A DNA stretch of 64,000 bases from Streptomyces pseudovenezuelae (GCF_029892565.1 NZ_JARXVH010000009.1:186001-250000); one strand, 5' to 3'; shown: positions 16,022-25,430, counted from the stretch's first letter. Numbers and translations are program-made. The notes: generated by a model from the letters alone, not told the origin.

Positions 16022-16999
16022 GTGACCCAGGAAGTGAAGGAAATTTTCGCCAACCGTGCCGGGCCCGCCGCCCAGGCCGGTTCGCGCGCCTCCGCCGGTG
16101 CCGGCGCCCACGTCGGGCCAGGCATCGCCCCGCCCGCCCCCGCCGCCCTCGCCGCCAAGGTCCGCACCCTCGCGCCCTCGATGACCCGCTCCATGCAGCG
16201 CGTCGCCGAGGCCGTCGCGAACGACCCCGCCGGCTGCGCGGCCCTGACGGTCACCGGTCTCGGCGAGCTCACCGGCACCAGCGAGGCGACCGTCGTACGC
16301 ACCGCCCGGCTGCTCGGCTACCCCGGCTACCGCGACCTGCGCCTCGCCCTGGCCGGCCTCGCCGCCCAGCAGCAGTCCGGGCGCGCGCCCGCCATCACCA
16401 CCGACATCGCCGTCGACGACCCCATCGCCGACGTCGTCGCGAAACTCGCCTACGACGAACAGCAGACCCTCGCGGACACCGCTGCGGGGCTCGACACGGT
16501 GCAGTTGGGGGCGGCGGTCACCGCCGCCGCTGCCGCCCGGCGCATCGACGTGTACGGCATCGGGGCGTCCGGGCTGGTCGCCCAGGACCTCACGCAGAAG
16601 CTGCTGCGGATAGGGCTCATAGCCCACGCGCACAGTGATCCGCATCTTGCCGTCACCAATGCCGTGCAGTTGCGGGCCGGGGATGTGGCCATCGCGATCA
16701 CGCATTCCGGGTCCACCGGGGATGTCATCGAGCCGTTGCGGGTCGCCTTCGAGCGGGGTGCTACGACGGTGGCGATCACCGGGCGGCCCAACGGGGCGGT
16801 TGCTCAGTATGCGGATCATGTGTTGACGACGTCCACGGCTCGGGAGAGTGAGTTGCGGCCCGCCGCGATGTCCTCTCGGACGAGTCAGTTGTTGGTGGTG
16901 GACTGTCTCTTCGTTGGAGTGGCGCAACGGACGTATGAGATGGCTGCGCCTGCGCTGGCCGCGTCGTATGAGGCGCTGGCGCATCGGCACCGTCGGTAG
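16022..16999 (+). CDS. RpiR/MurR-family transcriptional regulator (HTH + SIS)
   Basis: A 325-aa regulator. After a low-complexity Ala/Gly/Pro stretch (about 12-42) comes an RpiR HTH domain (MTRSMQRVAEAVAND, LGELTGTSEATVVRTARLLG near 75-105). A sugar-phosphate-binding SIS domain follows (RIDVYGIGASGLVAQDL near 180, ITHSGSTGDVIEPL near 222). It heads a cluster with MurQ and a PTS EIIBC, so the effector is likely MurNAc-6-phosphate or GlcNAc-6-phosphate. The GTG at 16022 is chosen because a complete promoter ends just before it; the open frame further upstream is antisense to the neighbour. Confidence 0.88.
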   Translation: MTQEVKEIFANRAGPAAQAGSRASAGAGAHVGPGIAPPAPAALAAKVRTLAPSMTRSMQRVAEAVANDPAGCAALTVTGLGELTGTSEATVVRTARLLGYPGYRDLRLALAGLAAQQQSGRAPAITTDIAVDDPIADVVAKLAYDEQQTLADTAAGLDTVQLGAAVTAAAAARRIDVYGIGASGLVAQDLTQKLLRIGLIAHAHSDPHLAVTNAVQLRAGDVAIAITHSGSTGDVIEPLRVAFERGATTVAITGRPNGAVAQYADHVLTTSTARESELRPAAMSSRTSQLLVVDCLFVGVAQRTYEMAAPALAASYEALAHRHRR

Positions 17000-17039
17000 A
17001 CCGTAACTTCGACCGGTTGTGGGGATGCGCGGGTCCGAT

Positions 17040-17070
17040 GGGGCTGGTCGCGCACTTCCCCGCGCCCCTT
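17040..17070 (-). repeat. Interspersed Streptomyces GGGGCGCGGGGAA repeat
   Basis: Read on the minus strand this is AAGGGGCGCGGGGAAGTGCG followed by CGACCAGCCCC, a short dispersed repeat that I recognise as common between Streptomyces genes. It lies in the 115-bp gap between rpiR and murQ. A second copy is inside the 5' end of nagA (36134-36162). Confidence 0.75.
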
Positions 17071-17114
17071 ACAGGCATGTCACCGTTACCGCACGATTGA
17101 AAGAGCCGCCTTCC

Positions 17115-18053
17115 ATGACCTCCACCTCCAACAACCCCCGTGATCTGCAAGCCCAGTTGGAGTCCCTTACCACCGAGGCCTTTCGGCCGGACTTGGCCGA
17201 CATCGATCAGCTCCCCACCCTCGACATCGCCCGGCTCATGAATGGCGAGGACGCCACGGTCCCGGCTGCCGTTGCGCGGCGACTTCCCGAGATCGCCGCC
17301 GCAATCGACGCCATCGCCGGGCGGATGGCCGACGGCGGGCGGCTGATCTACGCCGGTGCCGGGACCGCCGGGCGGCTCGGTGTGCTGGACGCCTCCGAGT
17401 GTCCGCCGACCTTCAACACCGACCCGGACGAGGTGGTCGGGCTCATCGCGGGTGGGCCGGAGGCCATGGTGACGTCCGTGGAAGGGGCCGAGGACTCCGC
17501 CGAGTTCGCGCGGGCCGACCTCGACGCTCTCACCCTCACGCCCGCCGACACGGTCGTCGGCATCTCCGCCTCCGGCCGGACCCCGTACGCCATCGCCGCC
17601 GTCCAACACGCCCGCGAGCTCGGCGCGTTGACCGTCGGGCTCTCCTGCAACGCGGGCAGTGCGCTCGGCGCTGCCGCCGAGCACGGTATCGAGGTGGTCG
17701 TGGGGCCGGAGCTGGTCACCGGGTCGACGCGGCTCAAGGCGGGGACGGCTCAGAAGCTGGTGCTCAACATGCTCTCCACGATCACGATGATCCGGCTGGG
17801 CAAGACGTACGGGAATCTGATGGTCGACGTACGCGCCTCGAACGAGAAGCTGCGGGCCCGGTCCCGTCGGATCGTCGCGCTCGCCACCGGCGCCGGGGAC
17901 GAGGAGATCGAGCGGGCGCTCGCGGCGACCGACGGCGAGGTGAAGAACGCGATCCTGACGGTCCTCGCCGGGGTCGACGGACCGACGGCCGCCCGCCTTC
18001 TGGAGGAGTCCGGGGGACATCTGCGTGCCGCGCTGGCGGCGGCACCCCGCTGA
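17115..18053 (+). CDS. murQ: N-acetylmuramic acid 6-phosphate etherase MurQ
   Basis: A 312-aa SIS-fold lyase that cleaves MurNAc-6-phosphate to GlcNAc-6-phosphate and D-lactate. Seen: RLIYAGAGTAGRLGVLDASE and CPPTFNTDP (the MurQ N-terminal signature), SVEGAEDS with a catalytic Glu, VVGISASGRTPY (SIS phosphate loop), TGSTRLKAGTAQKLVLNM and a C-terminal helical part. The length is typical. It follows the RpiR gene and precedes the PTS permease by 16 bp. The product would be handled by NagA (36120) and NagB elsewhere. Confidence 0.94.
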   Translation: MTSTSNNPRDLQAQLESLTTEAFRPDLADIDQLPTLDIARLMNGEDATVPAAVARRLPEIAAAIDAIAGRMADGGRLIYAGAGTAGRLGVLDASECPPTFNTDPDEVVGLIAGGPEAMVTSVEGAEDSAEFARADLDALTLTPADTVVGISASGRTPYAIAAVQHARELGALTVGLSCNAGSALGAAAEHGIEVVVGPELVTGSTRLKAGTAQKLVLNMLSTITMIRLGKTYGNLMVDVRASNEKLRARSRRIVALATGAGDEEIERALAATDGEVKNAILTVLAGVDGPTAARLLEESGGHLRAALAAAPR

Positions 18054-18069
18054 CCAGCACTCTCGGGGG

Positions 18070-19473
18070 ATGCCTACCCCCCGGGATCTCGCCGCCGCGC
18101 TCCTCCCCCTCGTGGGAGGGGCGGCCAACGTCACCTCCGTCGCCCACTGCATGACCCGGCTGCGGCTGGGGCTCGCCGACCGGTCACTCGTGGACGAGGA
18201 GGGGGTGCGGGCCGTGCCGGGGGTGCTCGGTGTCGTGGCCGACGACACGTATCAGATCGTGCTCGGGCCGGGGGTGGTGGGAAGGGTGACGGACGAGTTC
18301 GAGGGGATGCTCGCGACATCGACGGCCGCCGGTGAACTGGCCCTCCTCGGCGGCCAGTTGAAGGAGGAGCAGAAGCTCCGTAACGCCACCCCTCTCAAGC
18401 TCGCCCTCCGTCGCGTCGCCAACGTCTTCGTCCCCCTCATCCCCGCCCTCATCGGCTGCGGCATCCTCGCCGGGCTCAACGGGCTGCTCCTCAACCTGGG
18501 TTGGCCGGCAGGGGTGACCCCGGCGCTGGCCGCCGTCGCCTCCGGGTTCATGGCCCTCATCGCCGTGTTCGTCGGCTACAACACGGCCAAGGAGTTCGGC
18601 GGTACGCCCGTGCTCGGCGGGGCCGTCGCCGCGATCGTCGTCTACCCGGGCGTGGCCAAGGTGACCGCCTTCGGGGTCGCGCTCTCCCCCGGTCAGGGCG
18701 GCGTCCTCGGCGCGCTCGCCGCCGCGCTGTTGGCGACGTACATCGAGAAGTGGTGCCGGACCTGGGTGCCGGCCACCCTGGACGTGCTGGTCACCCCCAC
18801 CCTGACCGTCCTGCTCGCCGGCCTCGCCACGCTCTACGGGCTGATGTACGCGGCCGGCGCGCTCTCCTCGGCCATCGGTACGGGGGCGAACTGGCTGCTG
18901 GAGACGGCGGGACCGTTCGCGGGGCTGATCCTCGGCGGGCTGTTCCTGCCGCTGGTCATGCTGGGGCTGCACCAGGCGCTGATCCCCATCCACACCACGC
19001 TCATCGAGCAGCAGGGGTACACCGTGCTGCTGCCGTTGCTGGCGATGGCGGGCGCGGGGCAGGTGGGTGCGGCGATCGCCGTGTACGTCCGGTCGCGGCA
19101 CGACGCTTCTCTGCGGACCACCATCAAGTCCGCGCTTCCCGCTGGGCTGTTGGGGATCGGCGAGCCGCTCATCTACGGCGTCTCGCTGCCCCTCGGGCGC
19201 CCCTTCCTCACCGCCTGCGCGGGTGGCGCGGCCGGTGGTGCCTTCGTCGGGTTCTTCGCGCTGCTCGGCGACCGGGTGGGGGCGACGGCGATCGGCCCCT
19301 CGGGCTGGGCCCTGTTCCCGCTGCTCGCGGGGAACAGGAGCCCGGCCCTGACGGTGGCCGTCTACGGCGGTGGGCTGCTGACCGGCTACCTGGTCGGCTT
19401 TCTCGCCACGTACGCGCTGTTCAGGCCCGCTGTCCCTACAGCCGATGCCCCGACACCTGTGCGATCCACGTGA
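18070..19473 (+). CDS. PTS EIIBC permease, MurNAc/GlcNAc type
   Basis: A 467-aa membrane transporter. Residues 1-85 are an EIIB domain with the phosphorylated cysteine at position 27 (AHCMTRLRLGL). Residues about 105-455 form a ten-segment EIIC glucose-superfamily domain (FVPLIPALIGCGILAGLNGL, GIGEPLIYGVSLPL with the substrate loop). No EIIA domain is attached, so phosphate must come from a separate EIIA. Following murQ, it likely imports MurNAc or a related aminosugar. The ATG at 18070 has only a G-rich upstream sequence. Its 3' end overlaps the tannase gene by 38 bp. Confidence 0.88.
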   Translation: MPTPRDLAAALLPLVGGAANVTSVAHCMTRLRLGLADRSLVDEEGVRAVPGVLGVVADDTYQIVLGPGVVGRVTDEFEGMLATSTAAGELALLGGQLKEEQKLRNATPLKLALRRVANVFVPLIPALIGCGILAGLNGLLLNLGWPAGVTPALAAVASGFMALIAVFVGYNTAKEFGGTPVLGGAVAAIVVYPGVAKVTAFGVALSPGQGGVLGALAAALLATYIEKWCRTWVPATLDVLVTPTLTVLLAGLATLYGLMYAAGALSSAIGTGANWLLETAGPFAGLILGGLFLPLVMLGLHQALIPIHTTLIEQQGYTVLLPLLAMAGAGQVGAAIAVYVRSRHDASLRTTIKSALPAGLLGIGEPLIYGVSLPLGRPFLTACAGGAAGGAFVGFFALLGDRVGATAIGPSGWALFPLLAGNRSPALTVAVYGGGLLTGYLVGFLATYALFRPAVPTADAPTPVRST

Positions 19474-20983
19474 CGAAGTCGGCGGGGTCGTTGTCGGCGC
19501 CGTGGCCCGCGTCCCAGTAGTACTTGAGGTCGACGTCGTCGCCGAGGTCGCGCAGGCGGGCGGCGAGGTTGGACGCGATGGTGAGGGAGGTGTCGCTGTC
19601 CTTGGTGCCGAGGCGGATCCACCAGTGGCGGGAGCGGTGCGGGTTGACCTTGTCGACCAGGTGGTACATCGGGTTCATCGAGTGCAGCTTCTCGGGAATG
19701 TCGCTGTCGAGGCGGGTGGCGGTGGAGCCGGAGGTGTCGTGCTCCTGGCCGTAGCGCGTGAAGTGGCGGGCGATCGTGGTGCCGTTGCCGAACTCGTTGC
19801 ACTCCGGCGTCGACAGGTCGAACGCGTCGAAGGACGGCGCGCTCTTCTTGCGGGCGCCGACATGGGTGAGGAAGTCCGCCCAGGTGAAGGTGGCCCGGTC
19901 GCCGGACCAGGTGATGAACGGGTTGGCCGTGAGGTACGTCGTCCGGTCCGCGTCCGAGAGGGCCGCGAGGTAGCGGGTGGCCGAGGGCTCCAGGTGGGTC
20001 CTGACCAGGTAGTCGTCGAGGTTGCGGACGGTCAGGCGGCCGAAGCCCGGGGCCGTCAGGTGCAGGGCCGCCAAGTAGCCCGTGAACTCGGCTTTCAGGT
20101 CCGCCGCGATCGTCTGGTCCACCGAGGTGCCGTCCGCGAGCGGGTTGTCGGCCCAGCACCACTCGTAGGACATGTCCGCGTGTTCGAGGTCGGTGATCGG
20201 GCACCAGTCACCGCTCGCGAAGATCGCGTCGCTCCTGTCCGCCGCGCCCAGCGCCTTCAGGTACGGCTCGTAGAGCGGGCTGTCGCCCGACGCGCCCAGC
20301 AGCGCGGACAGCGCGCCGCCCGCGCTCGTACCGGACGACACGATCCGCTCGACGTTCCCGGGAATCAGGCCCCGGTTGAACCGCAGGTAGCGCACGGCGG
20401 CCTTGAGGTCGACGATCGCGGCGGGCGCGACGCCGTAGTACACACCGGAGGAGTCGACGAGCGTACGGCCGCGGGCGCCCGGCTCGACGACCACGTATCC
20501 GGCGAGGAGCGAGAGCTGGGTGCGGTTCGGGCCGCTGTCACCGCCGCCGGGGCCACCGGGACCTCCCGGACCGCCGGGTCCGCCCGCGCCGCCGATGCCG
20601 GTCGCGTTCGCCACCGAGGACGGCATGTAGCCGCCGACGGAGTTGGCGAACAGGATCGGCGCGGCGGTCGCGTCGACGGCCGTCCCGTCCACCGACACCG
20701 GGACGCTGACGTTGAGGCCCTGGTAGGTGACGTCGACCGGGTTCGCCACGTAGCTGGCGACCTTGTGGAAGTGGTACGTCACCGAGTGGGCCGTGCCCTC
20801 GGTGTCGGTGATGCCGATGGTGAGCTCGGTGTAGGCGCTCGGGTCGAAGACCAGCGAGGCGTCCGTCCCGGACGCGGTGCCCTTCGAGGTCGCGGCCCGG
20901 GCGCCGGTGGCGAACCCGACGGACGGGGCCGCAGCGGCCGCGGTGAGCCCCATGACCACAGTTCTGCGCTTCACTCGCTTCAC
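19436..20983 (-). CDS. Secreted alpha/beta hydrolase, subtype-B tannase-like
   Basis: A 515-aa exported esterase. It begins VKRVKRRTVVMGLTAAAAA, a twin-arginine-like signal peptide with likely cleavage after ARA. Catalytic features are VSSGTSAGGALSALLGASGD (nucleophile Ser in GTSAG) and, near the end, YYWDAGHGADNDPADF with the His. Overall layout resembles bacterial tannases and feruloyl esterases. A collagen-like GGPGGPGGPGGPGGG loop interrupts it near residue 135. The GTG at 20983 has a purine-rich AGAGAAGAGACGGAA just upstream. Substrate is uncertain. Confidence 0.75.
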   Translation of the reverse strand: MKRVKRRTVVMGLTAAAAAPSVGFATGARAATSKGTASGTDASLVFDPSAYTELTIGITDTEGTAHSVTYHFHKVASYVANPVDVTYQGLNVSVPVSVDGTAVDATAAPILFANSVGGYMPSSVANATGIGGAGGPGGPGGPGGPGGGDSGPNRTQLSLLAGYVVVEPGARGRTLVDSSGVYYGVAPAAIVDLKAAVRYLRFNRGLIPGNVERIVSSGTSAGGALSALLGASGDSPLYEPYLKALGAADRSDAIFASGDWCPITDLEHADMSYEWCWADNPLADGTSVDQTIAADLKAEFTGYLAALHLTAPGFGRLTVRNLDDYLVRTHLEPSATRYLAALSDADRTTYLTANPFITWSGDRATFTWADFLTHVGARKKSAPSFDAFDLSTPECNEFGNGTTIARHFTRYGQEHDTSGSTATRLDSDIPEKLHSMNPMYHLVDKVNPHRSRHWWIRLGTKDSDTSLTIASNLAARLRDLGDDVDLKYYWDAGHGADNDPADFVTWIAQVSGHRL

Positions 20984-21139
20984 TTCCGTCTCTTCTCTGG
21001 GCGGCTCGTGCGGCACGAGTGCAACAGTGGTTCCTTAAGACCTCCTGTGAATCCGATGAGTTGCCGCCAAAATCGTCAACAATCCCTGGTCCGGGGCGGC
21101 AGGTTGGCCTGAACCGTGCGCATTTGAAAGGCTCCCACC

Positions 21140-21712
21140 GTGAACCACGCCCAGCTCACCGCCCTCGGTCGCGCCCTCCGGCTCCTCGGTGAGCACGGCG
21201 AGGCGCTCTCCACCGACACCCCGGACACCAAGCTGCACGAGGCCAGGGCCGATCTGCGCCGCGCCCTGGCCCTGCTGGACGAGAGCGTCACCGGCGCCGC
21301 GCCCGCCACCCGCTGCCCCGAGCATCCCAACGGCCCGGTCGACGAGAACGCCCACGACCTGTGCCTGCTCTGCGAGACCCGCCGCCGCTCCGCCCGCCGC
21401 GCCGAGTTCAACGGACCCGCCATGCCGGCCAGGGCCGCCGACACCACCGCCTCGTCCCGCTACGGCGTCCGCTCCGACCGCCCGCAGCCCCAGGAGCGCT
21501 GGCTGCCGGAGCTGTGGAACGGGCAGGAGTGGCAGCTGTGCGGTACGCCACGCCGGGACCGGCACGAGGCCGAGCTGTATCTCACCGCCCAGCGCCGTGC
21601 CCCGCGGGCCGCCATGGCGTACCGGCTCGTGCACGAGTTCACCGACTACGAGGTGCTGCGGGTGTGGGGCACGCCGGTGAAGGTCGACATCGAACCCCTG
21701 GGCAACCTGTAG
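21140..21712 (+). CDS. Hypothetical protein with Cys4 zinc-ribbon-like motif
   Basis: A 190-aa protein. The first 45 residues are helical; then TRCPEHPNGPVDENAHDLC-LLCET gives a C-x2-H ... C-x2-C pattern typical of a small zinc site. The C-terminal 80 residues (WLPELWNGQEWQLCGTPR, RLVHEFTDYEVLRVWG) are well ordered and unlike anything I can name. GTG at 21140 with GAAAGG upstream. Confidence 0.65.
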   Translation: MNHAQLTALGRALRLLGEHGEALSTDTPDTKLHEARADLRRALALLDESVTGAAPATRCPEHPNGPVDENAHDLCLLCETRRRSARRAEFNGPAMPARAADTTASSRYGVRSDRPQPQERWLPELWNGQEWQLCGTPRRDRHEAELYLTAQRRAPRAAMAYRLVHEFTDYEVLRVWGTPVKVDIEPLGNL

Positions 21713-21722
21713 GCGCCGCCCG

Positions 21723-23261
21723 CTACTTGGGCAACGACAGCGGCCGGAACTCGTACCCCTCCCAGAGGCGGCGCGAGCTCTCCCTCGGGTACGGCATGAC
21801 CTGCGGGTCCACGTCCAGGACCTGGACCAGGCGCTGTTCTCCGTCGTACGCCGGCCAGCCCGGGTCGCCGCCGCGTGCGAACGCCGTCCACGAGGAGCGG
21901 AATCGGGTGGACAGGGCCCGTGCTTCCGCGGGTACCTCCACGCCCCCGAACAGCAGGATGCCGAGGTCGGCCGCGTACGTGCCGAAGAGCAGCGGGATGT
22001 CCAGGCCGTGGCAGGCGCCGAAGACACCGCCGCTGCCGGGGGCCGGCCAGGTCAGCTCGTAGACGTGGGCCCGGCCGCCGCCCTTGAGCTGCGCCTCGGC
22101 CAGCCGCAGGGTCGGCATGGCGAACAGCCAGTCCGTCCAGACCTGTTCGAAGAGCTCGCCCGGCGTGGCGTCCGGGAAGGCGGCGCGGTAGGAGCGCTCG
22201 CCGTCCGGCTGGGGCGCGTAGGTCCGCAGGGCCCACGCCGTCTGCTCGTCGCCGACCTCGGCGGCGAGTCCGGACAGTTGGGCCAGGACCACGAACAGCC
22301 GGTACTCGTCGCGGTTGTGGCCGGTGAGGAGGTCCACGTCCCGGGCCGCGCCCGCCGCCAGGGCCTCCCAGGGGGAGACGGGGAGGACCTCGCCGTCGAC
22401 GACCGGGGCGAAGGGGGTCGCCGTCGCGGCCACCTGGCCCCACCGGTCGCCGAACGCCCGCATCTTCTGGCCCAACGCCTCGCCGACCGGGGCGAGTTGA
22501 TGCGGGGCGAGGGTGGAGAGGTCGGCTGCCGTCGGGCGCAGGCCCGCCTCCTCGGCGATGGCCGCGGCGATGTCGCGGGCCAGTTCGTCGGAGAAGAACG
22601 TGCCGGGCACGCTCTGCGCGATCGCCCGCCCGAACAGGCCCCGTGCGCTCGGCATCGCCAGCAGCGACGCCACCGACCCGGCCCCGGCCGACTCCCCGAA
22701 GACGGTGACCTGTCCGGGGTCCCCGCCGAACGCCGTGATGTTGTCCCGTACCCACTCCAGGGCCGCCACCTGGTCGAGCAGTCCGCGGTTGGCGGGCGCT
22801 CCGTCGATGCGGGCGAAACCCTCCATGCCCAGGCGGTAGTTGAAGGTGACGACGACCAAGTCGCCCTCGCGCGCGATGTGCTGGGCGTCGTAGCCGGGGC
22901 TGGCCGCGTGGCCGAGCTTGTAGGCGCCGCCGTAGATCCAGACCATGACCGGGCGCCGGGCGGCCGGATCGGCGTCCGGGGTCCAGACGTTGACCGTCAG
23001 CCAGTCGTCGCCCGTGGGTTCGGTCGCCGGGCCCTTGAAGCCCTGGATGCCGGACTCCTGCGGGGGCGGCGGCCCGAAGGCGTACGCCTCCCGGGTGCCG
23101 TCCCAGCTCCGGACGGGCCGCGGCGCGGCGAACCGGGCCTCGCCGACCGGGGCTTGGGCGAACGGGATGCCGCGGAACACCGTCAGCCCGTCCTCCCGCC
23201 GCCCGCGCACCGCCCCGGCGGCGGTCCGCACGACAGTCCCCGCGGGCTCGCTGGTCGTCAT
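21723..23261 (-). CDS. Type-B carboxylesterase
   Basis: A 512-aa esterase of the carboxylesterase/acetylcholinesterase family. Seen: GLTVFRGIPFAQAPVGEARF, WLTVNVWTPDAD, VMVWIYGGAYKLG (oxyanion hole), VTVFGESAGAGS (nucleophile Ser near 185) and CHGLDIPLLFG (catalytic His near 400). No signal peptide, so cytosolic. I choose ATG 23261 because GAGGAG lies 8 nt upstream; an ATG at 23279 overlaps the stop of the metallophosphoesterase (ATGA) and would add six residues. Either way the two genes are coupled. Confidence 0.9.
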   Translation of the reverse strand: MTTSEPAGTVVRTAAGAVRGRREDGLTVFRGIPFAQAPVGEARFAAPRPVRSWDGTREAYAFGPPPPQESGIQGFKGPATEPTGDDWLTVNVWTPDADPAARRPVMVWIYGGAYKLGHAASPGYDAQHIAREGDLVVVTFNYRLGMEGFARIDGAPANRGLLDQVAALEWVRDNITAFGGDPGQVTVFGESAGAGSVASLLAMPSARGLFGRAIAQSVPGTFFSDELARDIAAAIAEEAGLRPTAADLSTLAPHQLAPVGEALGQKMRAFGDRWGQVAATATPFAPVVDGEVLPVSPWEALAAGAARDVDLLTGHNRDEYRLFVVLAQLSGLAAEVGDEQTAWALRTYAPQPDGERSYRAAFPDATPGELFEQVWTDWLFAMPTLRLAEAQLKGGGRAHVYELTWPAPGSGGVFGACHGLDIPLLFGTYAADLGILLFGGVEVPAEARALSTRFRSSWTAFARGGDPGWPAYDGEQRLVQVLDVDPQVMPYPRESSRRLWEGYEFRPLSLPK

Positions 23262-23275
23262 CGACTGCTCCTCAC

Positions 23276-24181
23276 TCATGAGTTCCGGGACTCGTCGGCC
23301 CCGGCGTACCGCTCGATCAGCTCCCGCGTCCGCTCCTCGTCCAGCTCGTACACCGTCTCGTGGGCACGGGGATCGCGGGCGTGGAAGGTGTGGAACATCG
23401 GGCCCGTCGCGCCGCCCAGCTCCACCAGCGAGGCGGACGCGCCGCGCACCGCGCGTTCCGTGCCGGGCCGTGTCGTCAGGTCGATGCGGTTGACCACGCC
23501 GGGGGTCACCCAGACCGGGACCCGCGCCAGCAGCCCGAAGAGCTGGAGGTGGAAGTGACCGGTGAGGACGACCCGGACGTCGCTTCCCCGGATGACGTCC
23601 GCGAGGGCGTCCGGATTGCGCAGCCCGAAGACGCGCTGCGTCTCGACGTCGAGGGCGAGGGGCGGGTGGTGGAAGGCGAGGATCGTGCCGTGCGCGGCGT
23701 CGGCCGGGGTGGCCAACACCCCCCGCAACCAGTCGAGTTGCTCGTCCCCGAGCCACCCGTGCACCTTGCCCGGCACCAGCGAGTCCAACGTCACGACCCG
23801 CCAGCCGCCCACCTCGCTCACCGCGGCCCGCTCACCCCGCGCCGACCCGACGACCGCCTCGGCCCGCTCGGTGCCGTCCGCCGCCAGGTGCCCACTCCCC
23901 AGCACCTTGCCGAACGCCTCGCGCTCGTCGTGGTTCCCGGTGGTGAAGAACACCGGCGCGTTCCACCGCCGGGCGAACTCCGTAATCAGCTCACGGGCGG
24001 TCGTGTACGCCTCCACGGCCCCGTCATCGGCGATGTCGCCGGTGACGAAGACCGCGTCGACGTCTCGCTGGTGGCGCAGTTCGCCGAGCATGAGACGGAG
24101 GGATTCGGTCGCGTTGACACCACGCCCGTTGGGGGCGTCGGTGCGGTCCAGATGCGTGTCGGACAGATGAATGATCCGCAT
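23276..24181 (-). CDS. Calcineurin-like metallophosphoesterase (CpdA-like)
   Basis: A 301-aa dinuclear-metal phosphoesterase. All blocks are visible: IIHLSDTHLD (residues 3-12), FVTGDIADDG (about 45-54), FFTTGNHDE (about 78-86), LAFHHPPLAL and VLTGHFHLQLFG. The arrangement matches class III cyclic-nucleotide phosphodiesterases (CpdA), but GpdQ-type activity cannot be excluded. Minus-strand TAGCGT (24190-24195) ends 8 nt before the ATG, suggesting leaderless transcription. It is followed by the carboxylesterase, with overlapping ATGA. Confidence 0.88.
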   Translation of the reverse strand: MRIIHLSDTHLDRTDAPNGRGVNATESLRLMLGELRHQRDVDAVFVTGDIADDGAVEAYTTARELITEFARRWNAPVFFTTGNHDEREAFGKVLGSGHLAADGTERAEAVVGSARGERAAVSEVGGWRVVTLDSLVPGKVHGWLGDEQLDWLRGVLATPADAAHGTILAFHHPPLALDVETQRVFGLRNPDALADVIRGSDVRVVLTGHFHLQLFGLLARVPVWVTPGVVNRIDLTTRPGTERAVRGASASLVELGGATGPMFHTFHARDPRAHETVYELDEERTRELIERYAGADESRNS

Positions 24182-24243
24182 ACGACGGAACGCTAGCCCA
24201 GCACCCTCCCGGGGTCATCGGCCCGGATTCGGCCTTCCGCCGC

Positions 24244-25386
24244 TCAGCTCAGGGTCTTGAGGGCGACCGCGTCGTACGGCTTCAGTTCGTCGAAGCGGCC
24301 GGCGAGGATCTTCGACGCCCACTGCGGGTCCTGGAGCAGGGCACGGCCGACGGCGACCATGTCGTACTCCTCGCGCTCCAGCGCGTCCAGGAGGTCGTCG
24401 ATGCCCTTGAGCGGGGCGCCCTCACCCTTGAAGCCCTTGAGGAAGTCGCCGTCGAGGCCGACCGAGCCGACGGTGATGGTGGGCTTGCCGGTGAGCTTCT
24501 TGGTCCAGCCGGCGAGGTTGAGGTCGGAGCCGTCGAACTCGGGGAGCCAGTAGCGGCGGGTGGAGGCGTGGAAGGCGTCGGCGCCGGCCGCGGCGAGGGG
24601 GGCCAGGATCGACTCCAGCTCCTCGGGGGTCTCGGCCAGACGGGCCTTGTAGACGTCCTGCTTCCACTGCGAGTAGCGGAAGATGATCGGGAACTCGGGG
24701 GAGACGGCCTCCCGGACCGCCCCGACGAGCTCCGCCGCGAACTTGGTACGGGCGACCGGGTCACCGCCGTAGGAGTCGGTACGGCGGTTGGTGCCGGCCC
24801 ACAGGAACTGGTCGAGCAGGTAGCCGTGGGCGCCGTGCAGTTCGACCCCGTCGAAGCCGATCCGCTCGGCGGCGACCGCGGCCTCGACGAACGCGTCGAT
24901 GACGTCGTCCAGGTCATCCTGGGTCATCGCCCTGCCGGTGGGCTCGGTGGCGCCGATCCGCAGGCCCGAGGGGCCGACCGCGGGGGCGTCGGCGTACGGC
25001 GGCTGGCCCTGCTCGCGCACCATGCCGATGTGCCACAGCTGCGGCACGATCCGCCCGCCCGCCGCGTGCACCGCGTCGGCGGCCTTCGCCCAGCCCGCCA
25101 GCTGCTCCTCGCCGTGGAACCGCGGGATGCGGTCGCTCTGCCCGGCCGACTCGTGTCCGACGTAGGTGCCCTCGGTGACGATGAGACCGACGCCCGCTCC
25201 GGCGCGGCGCGCGTAGTACGAGGCCACGTTCTCGCCGGGGATCCCGCCCGGGGAGAACTGGCGGGTCATCGGCGCCATCGCGATGCGGTTGGGGACGGTC
25301 AGGCCGTTGAGGGCGATCGGCCGGGAGAGGATCTCGGCCGCGCGGGAGGCGGAGGGGGACGTGGAGGTGTGGGCGGAGGCGGTCAC
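24244..25386 (-). CDS. NADH:flavin oxidoreductase, Old Yellow Enzyme family
   Basis: A 380-aa FMN-dependent ene-reductase. Seen: NRIAMAPMTRQFS (FMN contact), GLIVTEGTYV, IVPQLWHIGMV (substrate-site residue region), FDGVELHGAHGYLLDQFLW, TNRRTDSYGG and DMVAVGRALLQDPQWASKI. I choose GTG 25386 because AAGGAG lies about 9 nt upstream; the frame continues to 25506 without a site. A perfect 22-bp operator-like palindrome sits 45 nt upstream. Likely role: reduction of electrophilic alkenes or quinones in a stress response (inference). Confidence 0.9.
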   Translation of the reverse strand: MTASAHTSTSPSASRAAEILSRPIALNGLTVPNRIAMAPMTRQFSPGGIPGENVASYYARRAGAGVGLIVTEGTYVGHESAGQSDRIPRFHGEEQLAGWAKAADAVHAAGGRIVPQLWHIGMVREQGQPPYADAPAVGPSGLRIGATEPTGRAMTQDDLDDVIDAFVEAAVAAERIGFDGVELHGAHGYLLDQFLWAGTNRRTDSYGGDPVARTKFAAELVGAVREAVSPEFPIIFRYSQWKQDVYKARLAETPEELESILAPLAAAGADAFHASTRRYWLPEFDGSDLNLAGWTKKLTGKPTITVGSVGLDGDFLKGFKGEGAPLKGIDDLLDALEREEYDMVAVGRALLQDPQWASKILAGRFDELKPYDAVALKTLS

Positions 25387-25430
25387 GTGGGGGAACTCCT
25401 TGGGGGTACCGGATGGTATGTGCGTATGCA

